Origin: Friedmanniella sp.
Lineage (GTDB): Bacteria; Actinomycetota; Actinomycetes; Propionibacteriales; Propionibacteriaceae
DNA length: 13,491 nucleotides
Assembly (NCBI GenBank): GCA_025964935.1
Contig: JAOPXW010000291.1
Coordinates: 1-13,491, forward strand
Direction: 5' to 3'
Shown piece after piece: positions 7,237 to 13,491 of this stretch. The notes under the pieces are model-generated. The model was given only the letters and a program-made list of their open reading frames with translations. It was not told the origin of the DNA and made no database searches. Both the position numbers and the translations under genes were made by a program. Positions within the stretch are counted from its first letter, which is position 1; the number at the start of each line of letters is the position of its first letter.

Positions 7237-7243
7237 CTGGAGG

Positions 7244-8404
7244 CTAGCTGGGCAGCCGCATCAGCATGATGACGTGCCGGTAGTCGGTCTGGATCTCGCC
7301 GTCGAGCTCGGCGAGGCCGGTCAGCTGGCAGGGCTTGCTCGGCGCGGTGAAGGCGAAGTTCACGTACGGGGTGACGAACGCCCCGAGCGCGTCCAGCAGA
7401 TACGTGGGGTTGAAGCCCGCGGCGGTGACAACCTGCTCCCCGCCGCCCGGCTGGTCGACGACCGCCTCGATGGCCTCCGACGCCTGGGCCTGGTCGCCGG
7501 TGGCGGCCTCCAGGGTGATCATCTGGTCACCGATCAGCATCCGCAGCGAGGTGTTCCGCTCGGCCACCAGGGCGACCCGCTTGGCGGCGGCGATGGCCTC
7601 AGCGGTGCTGACCCGGACGTTGAGCAGAGCCGCGGTGTTCATGATGTGCCGGACCTTCGGGAACTCCCCGTCCAGCAGCCGGGTGGTCGTCTGCCGCTCG
7701 CCGGCCGCGCCGTGACCCTCGAACCCGATGATGCCCTCGCCCGAGCCGCCGTTGGCCAGGCTGAGACTGACCTGCTCGCCGGCCGTCATCGACTTGGAGG
7801 ACTCGTTCAGCACCTTGGCCGGCACCAGGGCCGTGGCCGAGATCGAGGTGGAGGCCGGGTTCCAGGTGAGCTCCTTGAGCGCCATCCGGTAGCGGTCGGT
7901 GGCGAGCAGCGAGATGGTGTCGCCCTCGATCTCGACCCGGACGCCGGTGAACACGGGCAGCAGCTCGTCGCGGCCGGCGGCGACCACCACCTGCGAGACG
8001 GCCTGGGCGAACGAGTCGCTGGGCACGGTCCCGGTGGCCTCGGGCATCGTCGGCAGGGACGGGTAGTCCGCGACCGGCAGGGTCTGCAGCGTGAACCGGG
8101 CGCTGCCGCAGACCAGCTCGACCTTGCTGGCGTCGGCGGTGATGTCGACCGGCTTGGCGGGCAGGCTGCGGGAGATGTCGGAGAGCAGCCGGCCCGAGAC
8201 CAGGGCCTCACCCTCGTCGGTCACCGTCGCCTTGACCGTGATCTCGGCGGAGGTCTCGTAGTCGAAGCTGGAGAAGGTCACGCCCTCGGCGGTGGCGCGG
8301 ACGAGCAGGCCGGCGAGGATCGGGACGCTCGGTCGGACCGGCAGGCTGCGAGCCGCCCATTGCACGGCCTCGGCCAAGACGTCGCGCTCGAGTCGGATCT
8401 TCAC
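7244..8404 (-). CDS. dnaN: DNA polymerase III beta subunit (sliding clamp)
   Basis: Ring-shaped clamp that tethers the replicative polymerase to DNA and recruits repair factors. The 386 residues equal three repeated clamp domains. Seen: [37 protein letters not shown] at the N-terminus, [29 protein letters not shown] around 110, [14 protein letters not shown] in domain 2, [13 protein letters not shown] in domain 3, and the C-terminal [14 protein letters not shown] that helps form the ligand pocket. The last residues differ slightly from the usual M-P-V/M-R-L ending. The GTG start has AAGGAGG at 8409-8415, 4 nt upstream. Upstream, TATGAT at 8491-8496 is a good -10 candidate, giving a leader near 80 nt. 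Confidence 0.98.
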   Translation of the reverse strand: MKIRLERDVLAEAVQWAARSLPVRPSVPILAGLLVRATAEGVTFSSFDYETSAEITVKATVTDEGEALVSGRLLSDISRSLPAKPVDITADASKVELVCGSARFTLQTLPVADYPSLPTMPEATGTVPSDSFAQAVSQVVVAAGRDELLPVFTGVRVEIEGDTISLLATDRYRMALKELTWNPASTSISATALVPAKVLNESSKSMTAGEQVSLSLANGGSGEGIIGFEGHGAAGERQTTTRLLDGEFPKVRHIMNTAALLNVRVSTAEAIAAAKRVALVAERNTSLRMLIGDQMITLEAATGDQAQASEAIEAVVDQPGGGEQVVTAAGFNPTYLLDALGAFVTPYVNFAFTAPSKPCQLTGLAELDGEIQTDYRHVIMLMRLPS

Positions 8405-8490
8405 GCAGCCTCCTTACGAGGTTTCACTTCGGGGCCGGCGAACCGGGCAGGGGTGCGCCACCGGCGGCGAACGCCACGATGGTCGCGCCG

Positions 8491-8496
8491 ATCATA
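8491..8496 (-). promoter_or_regulatory. Probable dnaN -10 element
   Basis: The minus strand reads TATGAT, one mismatch from TATAAT, within an otherwise GC-rich 167-nt gap between the 8572 gene and dnaN. It would start transcription near 8484. No clear TTGACA-like -35 is visible 17 nt upstream. Confidence 0.42.
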
Positions 8497-8571
8497 CCGA
8501 CGGGCTCTGGACTGTACGCCCACCCCGGCGTTGCCGAAGAGGGTCGACCATCCCGTGACCGGTCGCCGGGC

Positions 8572-8964
8572 TCAGCCGCGCTCCCCGGGTTGCAGGGTGC
8601 GCAGCTCCTCGGCGGCGGCCAGCACCTCGGCCTGGAGCGGTTCGAGCGAGCCGAGCCCGGCCGGCGCCGGGCCGGTGAAGACGGGGCGGATCTCGAAGAC
8701 CAGATCCAGCACCCCCTCGCGGGTGGGGATCCCACGGCGGGCGACGGATGCCTCACCGGCCAGTCGGCTGTACTCGTTGACCCGGCTGCGCCATCCGGGG
8801 TTGTCCACGCTCTTGACCGCACGCATCTCCCGGGAGAGGGCGTCGAGGCCCTGCTCGAGCCGCATCAGCTGGGTCTTGCGGGTGTCGACGTCCAGGGTGA
8901 TCGGGGCGTCCTCCCCGTCGTCGTCAGTCTCGGCCCGACCGAACAGCTTGCCCAGAAACCCCAT
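8572..8964 (-). CDS. Conserved-looking hypothetical protein between oriC and dnaN (130 aa)
   Basis: I do not recognise this protein. It begins MGFLGKLFGR, a short amphipathic/hydrophobic stretch that could touch a membrane or partner, followed by an acidic patch (TDDDGEDAP, 13-21). A helical region (about 27-72, KTQLMRLEQGLDALSREMRAV then WRSRVNEYSRLAGEASVARR) could be a coiled coil or helical bundle. IPTREGVLDLVFEIRPVF follows, then a final helix (LEPLQAEVLAAAEELRTL). There is no transmembrane helix, cysteine or catalytic motif. A strong GAGGAGG (8969-8975) 4 nt before the ATG supports translation. In Streptomyces and mycobacteria the dnaA-dnaN gap has no such gene, so it sits between the origin and dnaN and could share origin-linked regulation. 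Confidence 0.8.
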   Translation of the reverse strand: MGFLGKLFGRAETDDDGEDAPITLDVDTRKTQLMRLEQGLDALSREMRAVKSVDNPGWRSRVNEYSRLAGEASVARRGIPTREGVLDLVFEIRPVFTGPAPAGLGSLEPLQAEVLAAAEELRTLQPGERG

Positions 8965-8999
8965 GCGTCCTCCTCGACGACGGCACCGCGACGGCGGCG

Positions 9000-9029
9000 A
9001 TCAGCCCTCAGTCTGCCTGAGGAGCCGAT
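9000..9029 (-). promoter_or_regulatory. Hairpin at the oriC edge / leader of the 8572 gene
   Basis: CCTCAG (9006-9011) and CTGAGG (9017-9022) make a perfect stem with a 5-nt loop. It extends outward to 9000 and 9029 with one bulged base (9023) and one pair (9003/9026) that is a U-G wobble in a minus-strand transcript. It lies about 35 nt before the 8572-8964 gene start. It could be a leader structure, the dnaA-side boundary of oriC, or chance. Confidence 0.4.
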
Positions 9030-9098
9030 TCTCCGGCCACGGCCCGTCGGTCGTTGCGATGGGTTCGGGGCACGGTGTGCACAGGGGGCGCTCATCTG

Positions 9099-9142
9099 AC
9101 TTAGACCTTTGTTGTGTTGTTTAACTTCTCGTCATAGTCGTA
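9099..9142. other. AT-rich stretch, candidate DNA-unwinding element
   Basis: This segment contains TTAGA, TTTGTTGTGTTGTTTAA and CATAGT and is clearly richer in A/T than the rest of the roughly 70% GC window. It directly adjoins a box pair at 9148-9165, the arrangement expected of an unwinding element next to an anchoring DnaA box. Confidence 0.55.
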
Positions 9143-9156
9143 GGTGGTGTGCACAG

Positions 9157-9165
9157 TGTGGACAA
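9157..9165 (-). promoter_or_regulatory. Perfect DnaA box
   Basis: The plus strand reads TGTGGACAA, the complement of TTGTCCACA, the actinobacterial DnaA-box consensus. A degenerate box TGTGCACAG (9148-9156) is immediately adjacent in tandem, with no spacer, beside the AT-rich stretch. Confidence 0.8.
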
Positions 9166-9313
9166 CCGGCGTCCGGCCTGGTCACCGCGTCGGTGGGGCT
9201 GCGGACCGACCTGTGCAGAGGTCGAAATGACACGGGGAGGATTTAGGGACAAGCTGCGGCGGCCGTACGCGTCGTCCCCGGTCTGTCCCCACAACCTGGG
9301 GACGAGCGCACAG

Positions 9314-9322
9314 TTGTCCACA
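9314..9322 (+). promoter_or_regulatory. Perfect DnaA box
   Basis: TTGTCCACA on the plus strand. It is followed 3 nt later by the one-mismatch box TTGTCCCCA (9326-9334), giving tandem same-strand boxes at a 12-bp period. Confidence 0.82.
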
Positions 9323-9325
9323 GCC

Positions 9326-9334
9326 TTGTCCCCA
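9326..9334 (+). promoter_or_regulatory. DnaA box with one mismatch
   Basis: TTGTCCCCA differs from TTGTCCACA at one position. Upstream of the pair, GTCCCC/GGGGAC arms (9285-9290 and 9298-9303) place two further degenerate boxes in inverted orientation. Confidence 0.6.
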
Positions 9335-9376
9335 GCTGTGCGGACGGCGTAACCGTTCGGACACAAACCGATGCGT

Positions 9377-9394
9377 GGGGTCACCACAGACCCC
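9377..9394 (-). terminator. Hairpin downstream of dnaA, candidate terminator
   Basis: GGGGTC and GACCCC form a 6-bp GC-rich stem with a 6-nt loop, about 43 nt past the dnaA stop. A T-rich patch (CGGTTTGTGT on the minus strand) follows some 6 nt later. It would keep dnaA transcription from running into oriC. Confidence 0.48.
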
Positions 9395-9436
9395 GGCCGT
9401 GGAGAGCGGATCGGGCGAGGGTCGTACGGGGTGGGC

Positions 9437-11110
9437 TCAGCGCTGGGAGGCCTGCTGCTTGATCCGGTTGGTGAGCTCGGTGACCTGGTTGAAGGTGTTG
9501 CGGCGCTCGCCCATCATGGTCTTGATCTTGCGGTTGGCGTGCATGACCGTGGTGTGGTCGCGACCGCCGAACTGCTGGCCGATCTTGGGCAGCGAGAGGT
9601 CGGTGAGCTCCCGGCAGAGGTACATGGCGATCTGGCGAGCGTTCACGAGGACGTGCGTCCGGCTCTGGCCGCAGAGGTCGTCGATGCTGATGTCGAAGTA
9701 GGACGCCGTCTGGGCCATGATCATGCCCGTGTTGATCTGGGTCTCCCCGCCCTCGGGGATCAAATCCTTCAGCACGATCTCGGCCAGTGACATGTCGACC
9801 TGCTGCCGGTTCAGGCTCGCGAACGCGGTCACCCGGATCAGGGCACCCTCGAGCTCGCGGATGTTGGTCTGGATCTTGCTGGCGATGAACTCGAGCACGT
9901 CGGGACCGGCGGTGAGGCGCTCCTGGGCGGCCTTCTTGCGGAGGATGGCGATCCGGGTCTCGAGGTCGGGCGGCTGGACGTCGGTGATCAGTCCCCAGCC
10001 GAACCGGCTCCGCAGCCGCGGCTCGAGGTTCTCCAGCAGCTTGGGTGGCCGGTCGGAGGTCATCACGATCTGCTTCTGGGCGTTGTGCAGAGTGTTGAAG
10101 GTGTGGAAGAACTCCTCCTGCGTCTGCTCCTTGCCCTCCAGGAACTGGATGTCGTCGATCAGCAGCACGTCGATCTCGCGGTAGCGCCGCCGGAACTCGG
10201 CCCCCTTGTTCTGGCTGATCGAGTTGATGAAGTCGTTGGTGAGCTCCTCGGTGGAGACGTAGCGCACCCGGACCCGGTCGAAGTAGTTGGCCACGTAGTG
10301 CCCGATGGCGTGCAGGAGGTGGGTCTTGCCCAGCCCGGACTCCCCGTAGATGGTCAGCGGGTTGTAGGACTTGCCCGGCCCCTCGGCGACGGCGATCGCC
10401 GCGGCGTGCGCGAACCGGTTGGAGCTGCCGATGACGAAGGTCTCGAAGGTGTACTTCTGGTTCAGCTGTGGCTGGGAGTCCCGGCGCGGCCGCGCGGTCG
10501 GGGTGTCGGTTTCCAGACCCTCGCGTCGGACCAGGCCCGGCGTGCGCGGCTGGTTCTCCGCGCGGCGGAAGCCCTCACTGGCCGAGGTGTCGCGGTCGTC
10601 GGCGAACCGCTGGCTGTCGAACTCCGACCCCTGGCCGTCGGTCGACGCGGGCGGGAAGCCCGGGCCCCGGTTGTCGGCCCCGGCGAACCGGGGCGGGGTG
10701 AAGCGCTCCTGCCCGCCGAAGAGCTGGGGCTCGTCGTAGCGCGGCTGGTCGCTGAAGTGCGGCGGGGCGTACGGCCGGGGGTCCTCGGACACGCTGCCGC
10801 TGCTCCGCAGGTCGAGGGTGGGGTCCTCGTCCTCGCGCACGTCGGTCTGCAGCGACTCGTCCACGATCACGGCCAGTTGCACGGGCCGTTCGAAGAAGTC
10901 CTGCAGGGCGGTCTCGACATCGGCCCGGAAGCGGCCCTCGAGCAGGTTGCGGGTGAAGTTGTTCGGCACCGCCACCATCAGGAGGTCCTGGTGCAGGCCC
11001 TTCGGTTTGCCGCTGTCCAGCCACCGGTTCACCTCGCGCGGCACGGCCGAGCGGATGTGCTCCCAGGCCCGGGAGGTCTGGTCGGTGGCGTTGTCGGGCG
11101 CTTCGGTCAC
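9437..11110 (-). CDS. dnaA: Chromosomal replication initiator protein DnaA
   Basis: AAA+ initiator that binds DnaA boxes, opens the origin and recruits helicase. The 557 residues contain domain I (1 to about 86), a long disordered acidic domain II (about 87-215, Pro/Gly/Asp-rich, typical of actinobacteria), AAA+ domain III with Walker A GESGLGKT (256-263), Walker B VLLIDDI (315-321) and LRSRFGWG (366-373), and DNA-binding domain IV. Domain IV carries [21 protein letters not shown] (483-503) and [16 protein letters not shown] (514-529). The GTG at 11110 was chosen because domain I begins soon after (TSRAWEHI) and GGAG lies 4 nt upstream. An in-frame ATG 22 codons earlier would add only basic, non-homologous-looking residues. 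The upstream region has DnaA boxes suggesting autoregulation. Confidence 0.97.
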   Translation of the reverse strand: MTEAPDNATDQTSRAWEHIRSAVPREVNRWLDSGKPKGLHQDLLMVAVPNNFTRNLLEGRFRADVETALQDFFERPVQLAVIVDESLQTDVREDEDPTLDLRSSGSVSEDPRPYAPPHFSDQPRYDEPQLFGGQERFTPPRFAGADNRGPGFPPASTDGQGSEFDSQRFADDRDTSASEGFRRAENQPRTPGLVRREGLETDTPTARPRRDSQPQLNQKYTFETFVIGSSNRFAHAAAIAVAEGPGKSYNPLTIYGESGLGKTHLLHAIGHYVANYFDRVRVRYVSTEELTNDFINSISQNKGAEFRRRYREIDVLLIDDIQFLEGKEQTQEEFFHTFNTLHNAQKQIVMTSDRPPKLLENLEPRLRSRFGWGLITDVQPPDLETRIAILRKKAAQERLTAGPDVLEFIASKIQTNIRELEGALIRVTAFASLNRQQVDMSLAEIVLKDLIPEGGETQINTGMIMAQTASYFDISIDDLCGQSRTHVLVNARQIAMYLCRELTDLSLPKIGQQFGGRDHTTVMHANRKIKTMMGERRNTFNQVTELTNRIKQQASQR

Positions 11111-11240
11111 GGTTCTCCGCAGAATGCGAGCAAGCCGGTGCCGACGACCGGTGGGTCCTCGACGATGCGGCGGCACGACCGCCGGGTGAGCGGTCAGTCG
11201 GGTGGGTTTCAGAGGTGGTTCTCGGTCGCCACTATCTCAC

Positions 11241-11282
11241 TCCACATAGTTATCCACATACTGTGTATGAACGCGTGGATAG
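11241..11282. promoter_or_regulatory. DnaA-box cluster upstream of dnaA
   Basis: TTATCCACA (11250-11258) is a perfect classical DnaA box. TCCACATA occurs twice in direct repeat (11241-11248 and 11253-11260, 12-bp period), and CTATCCACG (two mismatches) lies on the minus strand at 11274-11282. The site sits about 140-170 nt upstream of the dnaA start, where DnaA autorepression is common in bacteria. Confidence 0.65.
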
Positions 11283-11482
11283 CCTCAGGCTCGGCGGGGC
11301 CGGCACAGAGCGGTCGTCCCCGATGCCCTCACCCCGGGTCGCGGGGTCGTCGTGCGAAGCAGCGAAGCGCGACGCTAGCAACGTCTCGGGGCTGGCGCAA
11401 GCATCCGACGGGGACGATCGACCGCCGTACGGCGTGTCGGCTGGACAGCCTCCGCTGCGGCTGTGGAGCGACCCGAACGAGT

Positions 11483-11511
11483 TTGACCCGCATCGGCGGT
11501 CCCCGTACCGT
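11483..11511 (+). promoter_or_regulatory. rpmH promoter (-35 and -10)
   Basis: TTGACC (11483-11488) and TACCGT (11506-11511) are separated by exactly 17 nt, a good housekeeping-sigma match. Transcription would start near 11518, giving a leader of roughly 95 nt before rpmH and probably driving the downstream rnpA-yidD-yidC block. Confidence 0.7.
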
Positions 11512-11612
11512 TAACAGGTCGCTGTCCGCAGCGGCTGCTCGTACGCGCCCTCTTCCGAGGCGGCGCCGCGGGTACACCTCTTGTCAGCAACCGAAGATAT
11601 GGGAGCTCTCCC

Positions 11613-11750
11613 GTGAGCAAGCGCACCTTCCAGCCCAGCAACCGGCGACGCAGCCGTACCCACGGCTTCCGCCTCCGGATGCGGACCCGCGCCGGCCGCG
11701 CCATCCTCGCCGCCCGTCGGCGCAAGGGTCGCGACGAGCTGTCCGCCTGA
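11613..11750 (+). CDS. rpmH: 50S ribosomal protein L34
   Basis: A 45-residue highly basic ribosomal protein of the large subunit. The sequence [20 protein letters not shown], followed by [20 protein letters not shown], is the textbook L34 pattern. The GTG start is preceded by GGGAG (11601-11605) at 7 nt. The ribosome-binding site lies in GGGAGCTCTCCC, where GGGA and TCCC could pair in a small hairpin and partly hide it. It is first of the block with rnpA, yidD and yidC; the gap to rnpA is 23 nt. Confidence 0.97.
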   Translation: MSKRTFQPSNRRRSRTHGFRLRMRTRAGRAILAARRRKGRDELSA

Positions 11751-11763
11751 GTCTCAGGACCCG

Positions 11764-11784
11764 GGCAACCGCGGTGTTGCCGCG
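11764..11784 (+). promoter_or_regulatory. Overlapping alternative hairpins at the rnpA start codon
   Basis: GGCAAC (11764-11769) can pair with GTTGCC (11776-11781). Alternatively CGCGG (11770-11774) can pair with CCGCG (11780-11784). The two are mutually exclusive and both involve the GTG start at 11774-11776. They may tune rnpA translation or partially terminate rpmH transcripts; neither is shown. Confidence 0.4.
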
Positions 11785-12142
11785 ACCGGCACGGATGCAG
11801 CGCTCGGAGGACTTCCTCCGAGCGAGCCGTCGCGGTGTCCGCGCCGGCCGCTCCACCCTGGTCGTGCACGCCGGACCCTCCCGGACCGCTGAGTCGGTCC
11901 GGGTGGGTTTTGTCGTCTCCAAGGCCGTCGGCAACGCCGTCACCCGCAACCGGGTGAAGCGGCGTCTGCGTCACCTCGCCGCGGACCGGCTGCCGGTGAC
12001 TCCGGCCGGGGTCGACCTGGTCGTCCGCGCGCTGCCGCGGGCGGCGACGAACCCGGCCGAGCTCCCGGTCGACTTCGCCTCCGCGTGGGCGCAGGCGCTG
12101 CGCAAGGTCGCTGAGCGGACGGCCGGAGGTGGGCGCCGGTGA
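11774..12142 (+). CDS. rnpA: Ribonuclease P protein component
   Basis: Basic protein subunit that, with the RNase P RNA, removes the 5' leader from precursor tRNAs. 122 residues. It starts MLPRPARMQRSEDFLRASRRG (residues 1-21), the common M-L-P...R..dF opening, continues with VRVGFVVSKAVGNAV and carries the RNR signature TRNRVKRRLRHL (57-68), then the conserved-type DLVVRALPRA. The GTG at 11774 was chosen from this opening; its Shine-Dalgarno is weak (AGGA about 14 nt away), and a TTG one codon on or an ATG seven codons on are alternatives. It follows rpmH by 23 nt and its TGA overlaps the yidD GTG. Confidence 0.94.
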   Translation: MLPRPARMQRSEDFLRASRRGVRAGRSTLVVHAGPSRTAESVRVGFVVSKAVGNAVTRNRVKRRLRHLAADRLPVTPAGVDLVVRALPRAATNPAELPVDFASAWAQALRKVAERTAGGGRR

Positions 12143-12546
12143 AGTACGTGCTGATCGGTCTGCTCAAGGTCTACCGGCTGGTGATCAGCCCGCTGTACGG
12201 CGACGTCTGTCGTTACTACCCCAGCTGCTCGGCGTACGCGCTGCGGGCGGTCGGGGTGCACGGCGCGGTCAAGGGCAGCTGGCTCGCGGCCCGGCGACTG
12301 CTGCGCTGCCACCCCTGGGCCGCCGGTGGGTACGATCCCGTACCGGGAACCCCGGAGTTCGAGGCCGAGATGCGCGAAACGCAGGCCCGAGCGAGGACAA
12401 TGGAGCACGTTGCTCCCGAGCGGGACCGGCCTGACCGGACCCTACCGGTCGACACCGTCTCCCCGACATCCCGCCACGCGCCGCATGGCGCCTCTGGCAC
12501 AACCGCGCCGCCGCACCCTCGGGTCCGGCGTCACCACGAGGTGTGA
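12139..12546 (+). CDS. yidD: Membrane protein insertion efficiency factor YidD
   Basis: Small peripheral membrane protein that assists YidC-dependent insertion. The family core is at residues 1-75: an amphipathic N-terminus MKYVLIGLLKVYRLVISPLYG, CRYYPSCSAYA (24-34) with its cysteine pair, and RCHPWAAGGYDPVP (56-69). A 60-residue Pro/Arg/His-rich tail (76-135) extends beyond the usual end and looks disordered. The GTG start overlaps the rnpA stop (GTGA), implying coupled translation. yidC starts 4 nt after its stop, supporting joint function. Confidence 0.95.
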   Translation: MKYVLIGLLKVYRLVISPLYGDVCRYYPSCSAYALRAVGVHGAVKGSWLAARRLLRCHPWAAGGYDPVPGTPEFEAEMRETQARARTMEHVAPERDRPDRTLPVDTVSPTSRHAPHGASGTTAPPHPRVRRHHEV

Positions 12547-12550
12547 ACTG

Positions 12551-13491
12551 ATGGAAACGCTCATCCCGCTCCTGACCACGATGGGGATCCTGGACCCCTT
12601 CAAGGCGGTGGGCAGCGCGATCATGCTGCCGCTCTACTGGGTGGTGTCGGGCATCCTGGTGCTCTTCCACTCCCTGTGGTCGCCGCTGCTGGGTGCCGAC
12701 AGCGGCTGGACGTGGGCGCTGTCCATCGTCTCGCTGACGATCGTCATCCGGGTCGCCCTGATCCCGCTGTTCGTGAAGCAGATCAAGTCCTCCCGGGCGA
12801 TGCAGCTGCTGCAGCCGAAGGTGCGCGAGCTGCAGAAGAAGTACGGTCACGACCGGGAGAAGCTCGGCCAGGAGACCATGAAGCTCTACAAGGAGAACAA
12901 CGCCAACCCGTTGGCCTCCTGCCTCCCCCTGCTGCTGCAGTCCCCCATCTTCATCGCGCTCTTCCGGGTCCTCGACGGGGCCTCCCGCCTCGGGGACAAC
13001 GGCCAGCCGCTGGCCCGCGGGCACTGGCTCAAGATCCATCCCGAGCTGGTCAGCTCGCTGAACTCCGCGACGATCTTCAACGCGCGGATCTCCGACACCT
13101 TCACCAAGGTCGGGTTCAGCAACGGCATCAACAGCGTGCACGTGGTGACCTTCCTGCTGATCGTGGCCATGACCGCGACGCTGTTCATCACCCAGCTGCA
13201 GCTGATGCGCAAGAACATGCCGGCCGACGCCCTGACCGGCCCGTTCGCGCAGCAGCAGAAGCTGATGCTCTACCTCTTCCCCCTGATCTTCGCCATCGGC
13301 GGCATCAACTTCCCCGTCGGCGTGCTGATCTACTGGTTCACCTCGAACCTGTGGACGATGGGCCAGCAGTTCTACGTGATCCGGCGCAACCCGGCCCCCG
13401 GAACCCCGGCCTACGACGCCTGGGAGCAGCGCCGCAAGGCCAAGGGCAAGGACCTGCACGAGGCGATCGTCTCCGACCTCGAGGTCGAGGC
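12551..13491 (+). CDS. yidC: Membrane protein insertase YidC/Oxa1 (3' end outside window)
   Basis: Insertase that places membrane proteins in the cytoplasmic membrane alone or with SecYEG. 313 residues are visible. Hydrophobic helices are at about 25-45, 55-75, 122-141, 196-215 and 238-268. Arg67 in SIVSLTIVIRVALIPLF is the conserved hydrophilic-groove arginine of the first core helix. A charged cytoplasmic coiled-coil hairpin follows (about 77-118, KQIKSSRAMQLLQPKVRELQ). INFPVGVLIYWFTSNLWTM (252-270) is the typical last core helix. GAGGTG (12538-12543) lies 7 nt before the ATG. It lacks the large periplasmic domain of the Gram-negative form, as expected for actinobacteria. The C-terminal tail continues past the window. 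Confidence 0.97.
   Translation, partial: METLIPLLTTMGILDPFKAVGSAIMLPLYWVVSGILVLFHSLWSPLLGADSGWTWALSIVSLTIVIRVALIPLFVKQIKSSRAMQLLQPKVRELQKKYGHDREKLGQETMKLYKENNANPLASCLPLLLQSPIFIALFRVLDGASRLGDNGQPLARGHWLKIHPELVSSLNSATIFNARISDTFTKVGFSNGINSVHVVTFLLIVAMTATLFITQLQLMRKNMPADALTGPFAQQQKLMLYLFPLIFAIGGINFPVGVLIYWFTSNLWTMGQQFYVIRRNPAPGTPAYDAWEQRRKAKGKDLHEAIVSDLEVE

Larger units (their letters stand above)
8965..9436. other. oriC: Replication origin oriC
   Basis: This 472-nt non-coding gap lies downstream of dnaA and upstream of the dnaN-side genes, the usual actinobacterial oriC position. It contains two perfect TTGTCCACA boxes (minus 9157-9165, plus 9314-9322), one single-mismatch box TTGTCCCCA (9326-9334), and degenerate copies at 9076-9084, 9148-9156, 9244-9252, 9283-9291 and 9297-9305. 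An AT-rich stretch (about 9099-9142) abuts the 9148-9165 box pair. Boxes thus form two clusters, 9148-9165 and 9283-9334. Box density is lower than in Streptomyces. Short open frames crossing the region look accidental. Confidence 0.9.
11111..11612. other. Divergent dnaA/rpmH control region
   Basis: These 502 nt separate dnaA (minus) from rpmH (plus). Seen: an AT-richer stretch with DnaA-box sequences (11231-11282), a well-formed rpmH promoter (11483-11511), and an rpmH leader of about 95 nt. I could not assign -35/-10 hexamers for dnaA with confidence, although 11231-11282 is the likeliest place. Nothing recognisable was found in 11283-11480 apart from short GC-rich inverted repeats. Confidence 0.7.

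Noticed and set aside
8424..8495. 23-codon open frame in the dnaN leader (minus, ATG in TATGAT)
   Set aside because: Its ATG lies within the proposed -10, so it would be upstream of the transcript start; it has no Shine-Dalgarno.
7274..9124. 616-codon plus-strand open frame opposite dnaN and the 130-aa gene
   Set aside because: Antisense to dnaN; no motif, and it runs into oriC.
9121..9387. Short open frames inside oriC
   Set aside because: They overlap the DnaA boxes, have no ribosome-binding site and encode biased composition.
11111..11176. N-terminal extension of dnaA to an upstream ATG
   Set aside because: It adds 22 Arg-rich residues before the normal domain I start, whereas the GTG at 11110 has its own GGAG.
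11340..11385. Imperfect hairpin and GCGAAGC short repeat in the dnaA/rpmH gap
   Set aside because: The pairing is short and interrupted, so it is within chance for this base composition.
1..13491. Mobile element, CRISPR array, tRNA or ParB parS site
   Set aside because: No transposase-like frame, regular repeat-spacer pattern, cloverleaf or TGTTTCACGTGAAACA-like site was found by reading both strands.

Overview
The window is the chromosomal replication-origin neighbourhood of a high-GC actinobacterium (about 70% GC by eye, many GTG starts). It carries most of the classic oriC gene set: gyrB, a DUF721/DciA gene, recF, dnaN, oriC, dnaA, rpmH, rnpA, yidD and yidC. Gene order, DnaA boxes of the TTGTCCACA type and GTG usage fit Actinomycetes. 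A member of the Propionibacteriales/Nocardioidaceae is my best guess, but the family assignment is inference. No insertion sequence, tRNA, rRNA or CRISPR array is visible.

Layout, left to right. gyrB occupies 1-1501 on the minus strand, with its C-terminal part outside the window. Its 5' leader holds a large imperfect inverted repeat just upstream of the ribosome-binding site. A divergent plus-strand gene (1853-2506) encodes a single-pass membrane-anchored protein. It converges on a minus-strand operon of three genes (4997 down to 2513): a polytopic membrane protein followed by two more single-pass anchored proteins, joined by GTGA start/stop overlaps. The two transcription units share a perfect hairpin at 2496-2523. 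Next on the minus strand come an MmcQ/YjbR-family gene, dciA, recF and dnaN, then a small unrecognised gene (8572-8964).

The dnaA-proximal intergenic region (8965-9436) holds oriC, with two perfect TTGTCCACA boxes, several degenerate ones and an AT-rich stretch. dnaA (minus) follows. A divergent control region with a TTATCCACA box separates it from the plus-strand block rpmH-rnpA-yidD-yidC, where yidC runs off the right end.

How the parts fit together: DnaA binds oriC, DciA is the helicase-loader family, DnaN is the sliding clamp, RecF acts in gap repair and GyrB relieves supercoils. On the other side, L34, the RNase P protein, YidD and YidC link translation, tRNA maturation and membrane-protein insertion. 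The least ordinary parts are the four-gene envelope cassette lodged between gyrB and the recF-dciA block, the gyrB leader hairpin, and four genes whose -10-like hexamer lies exactly 6 nt before the start codon, as expected for leaderless mRNAs.
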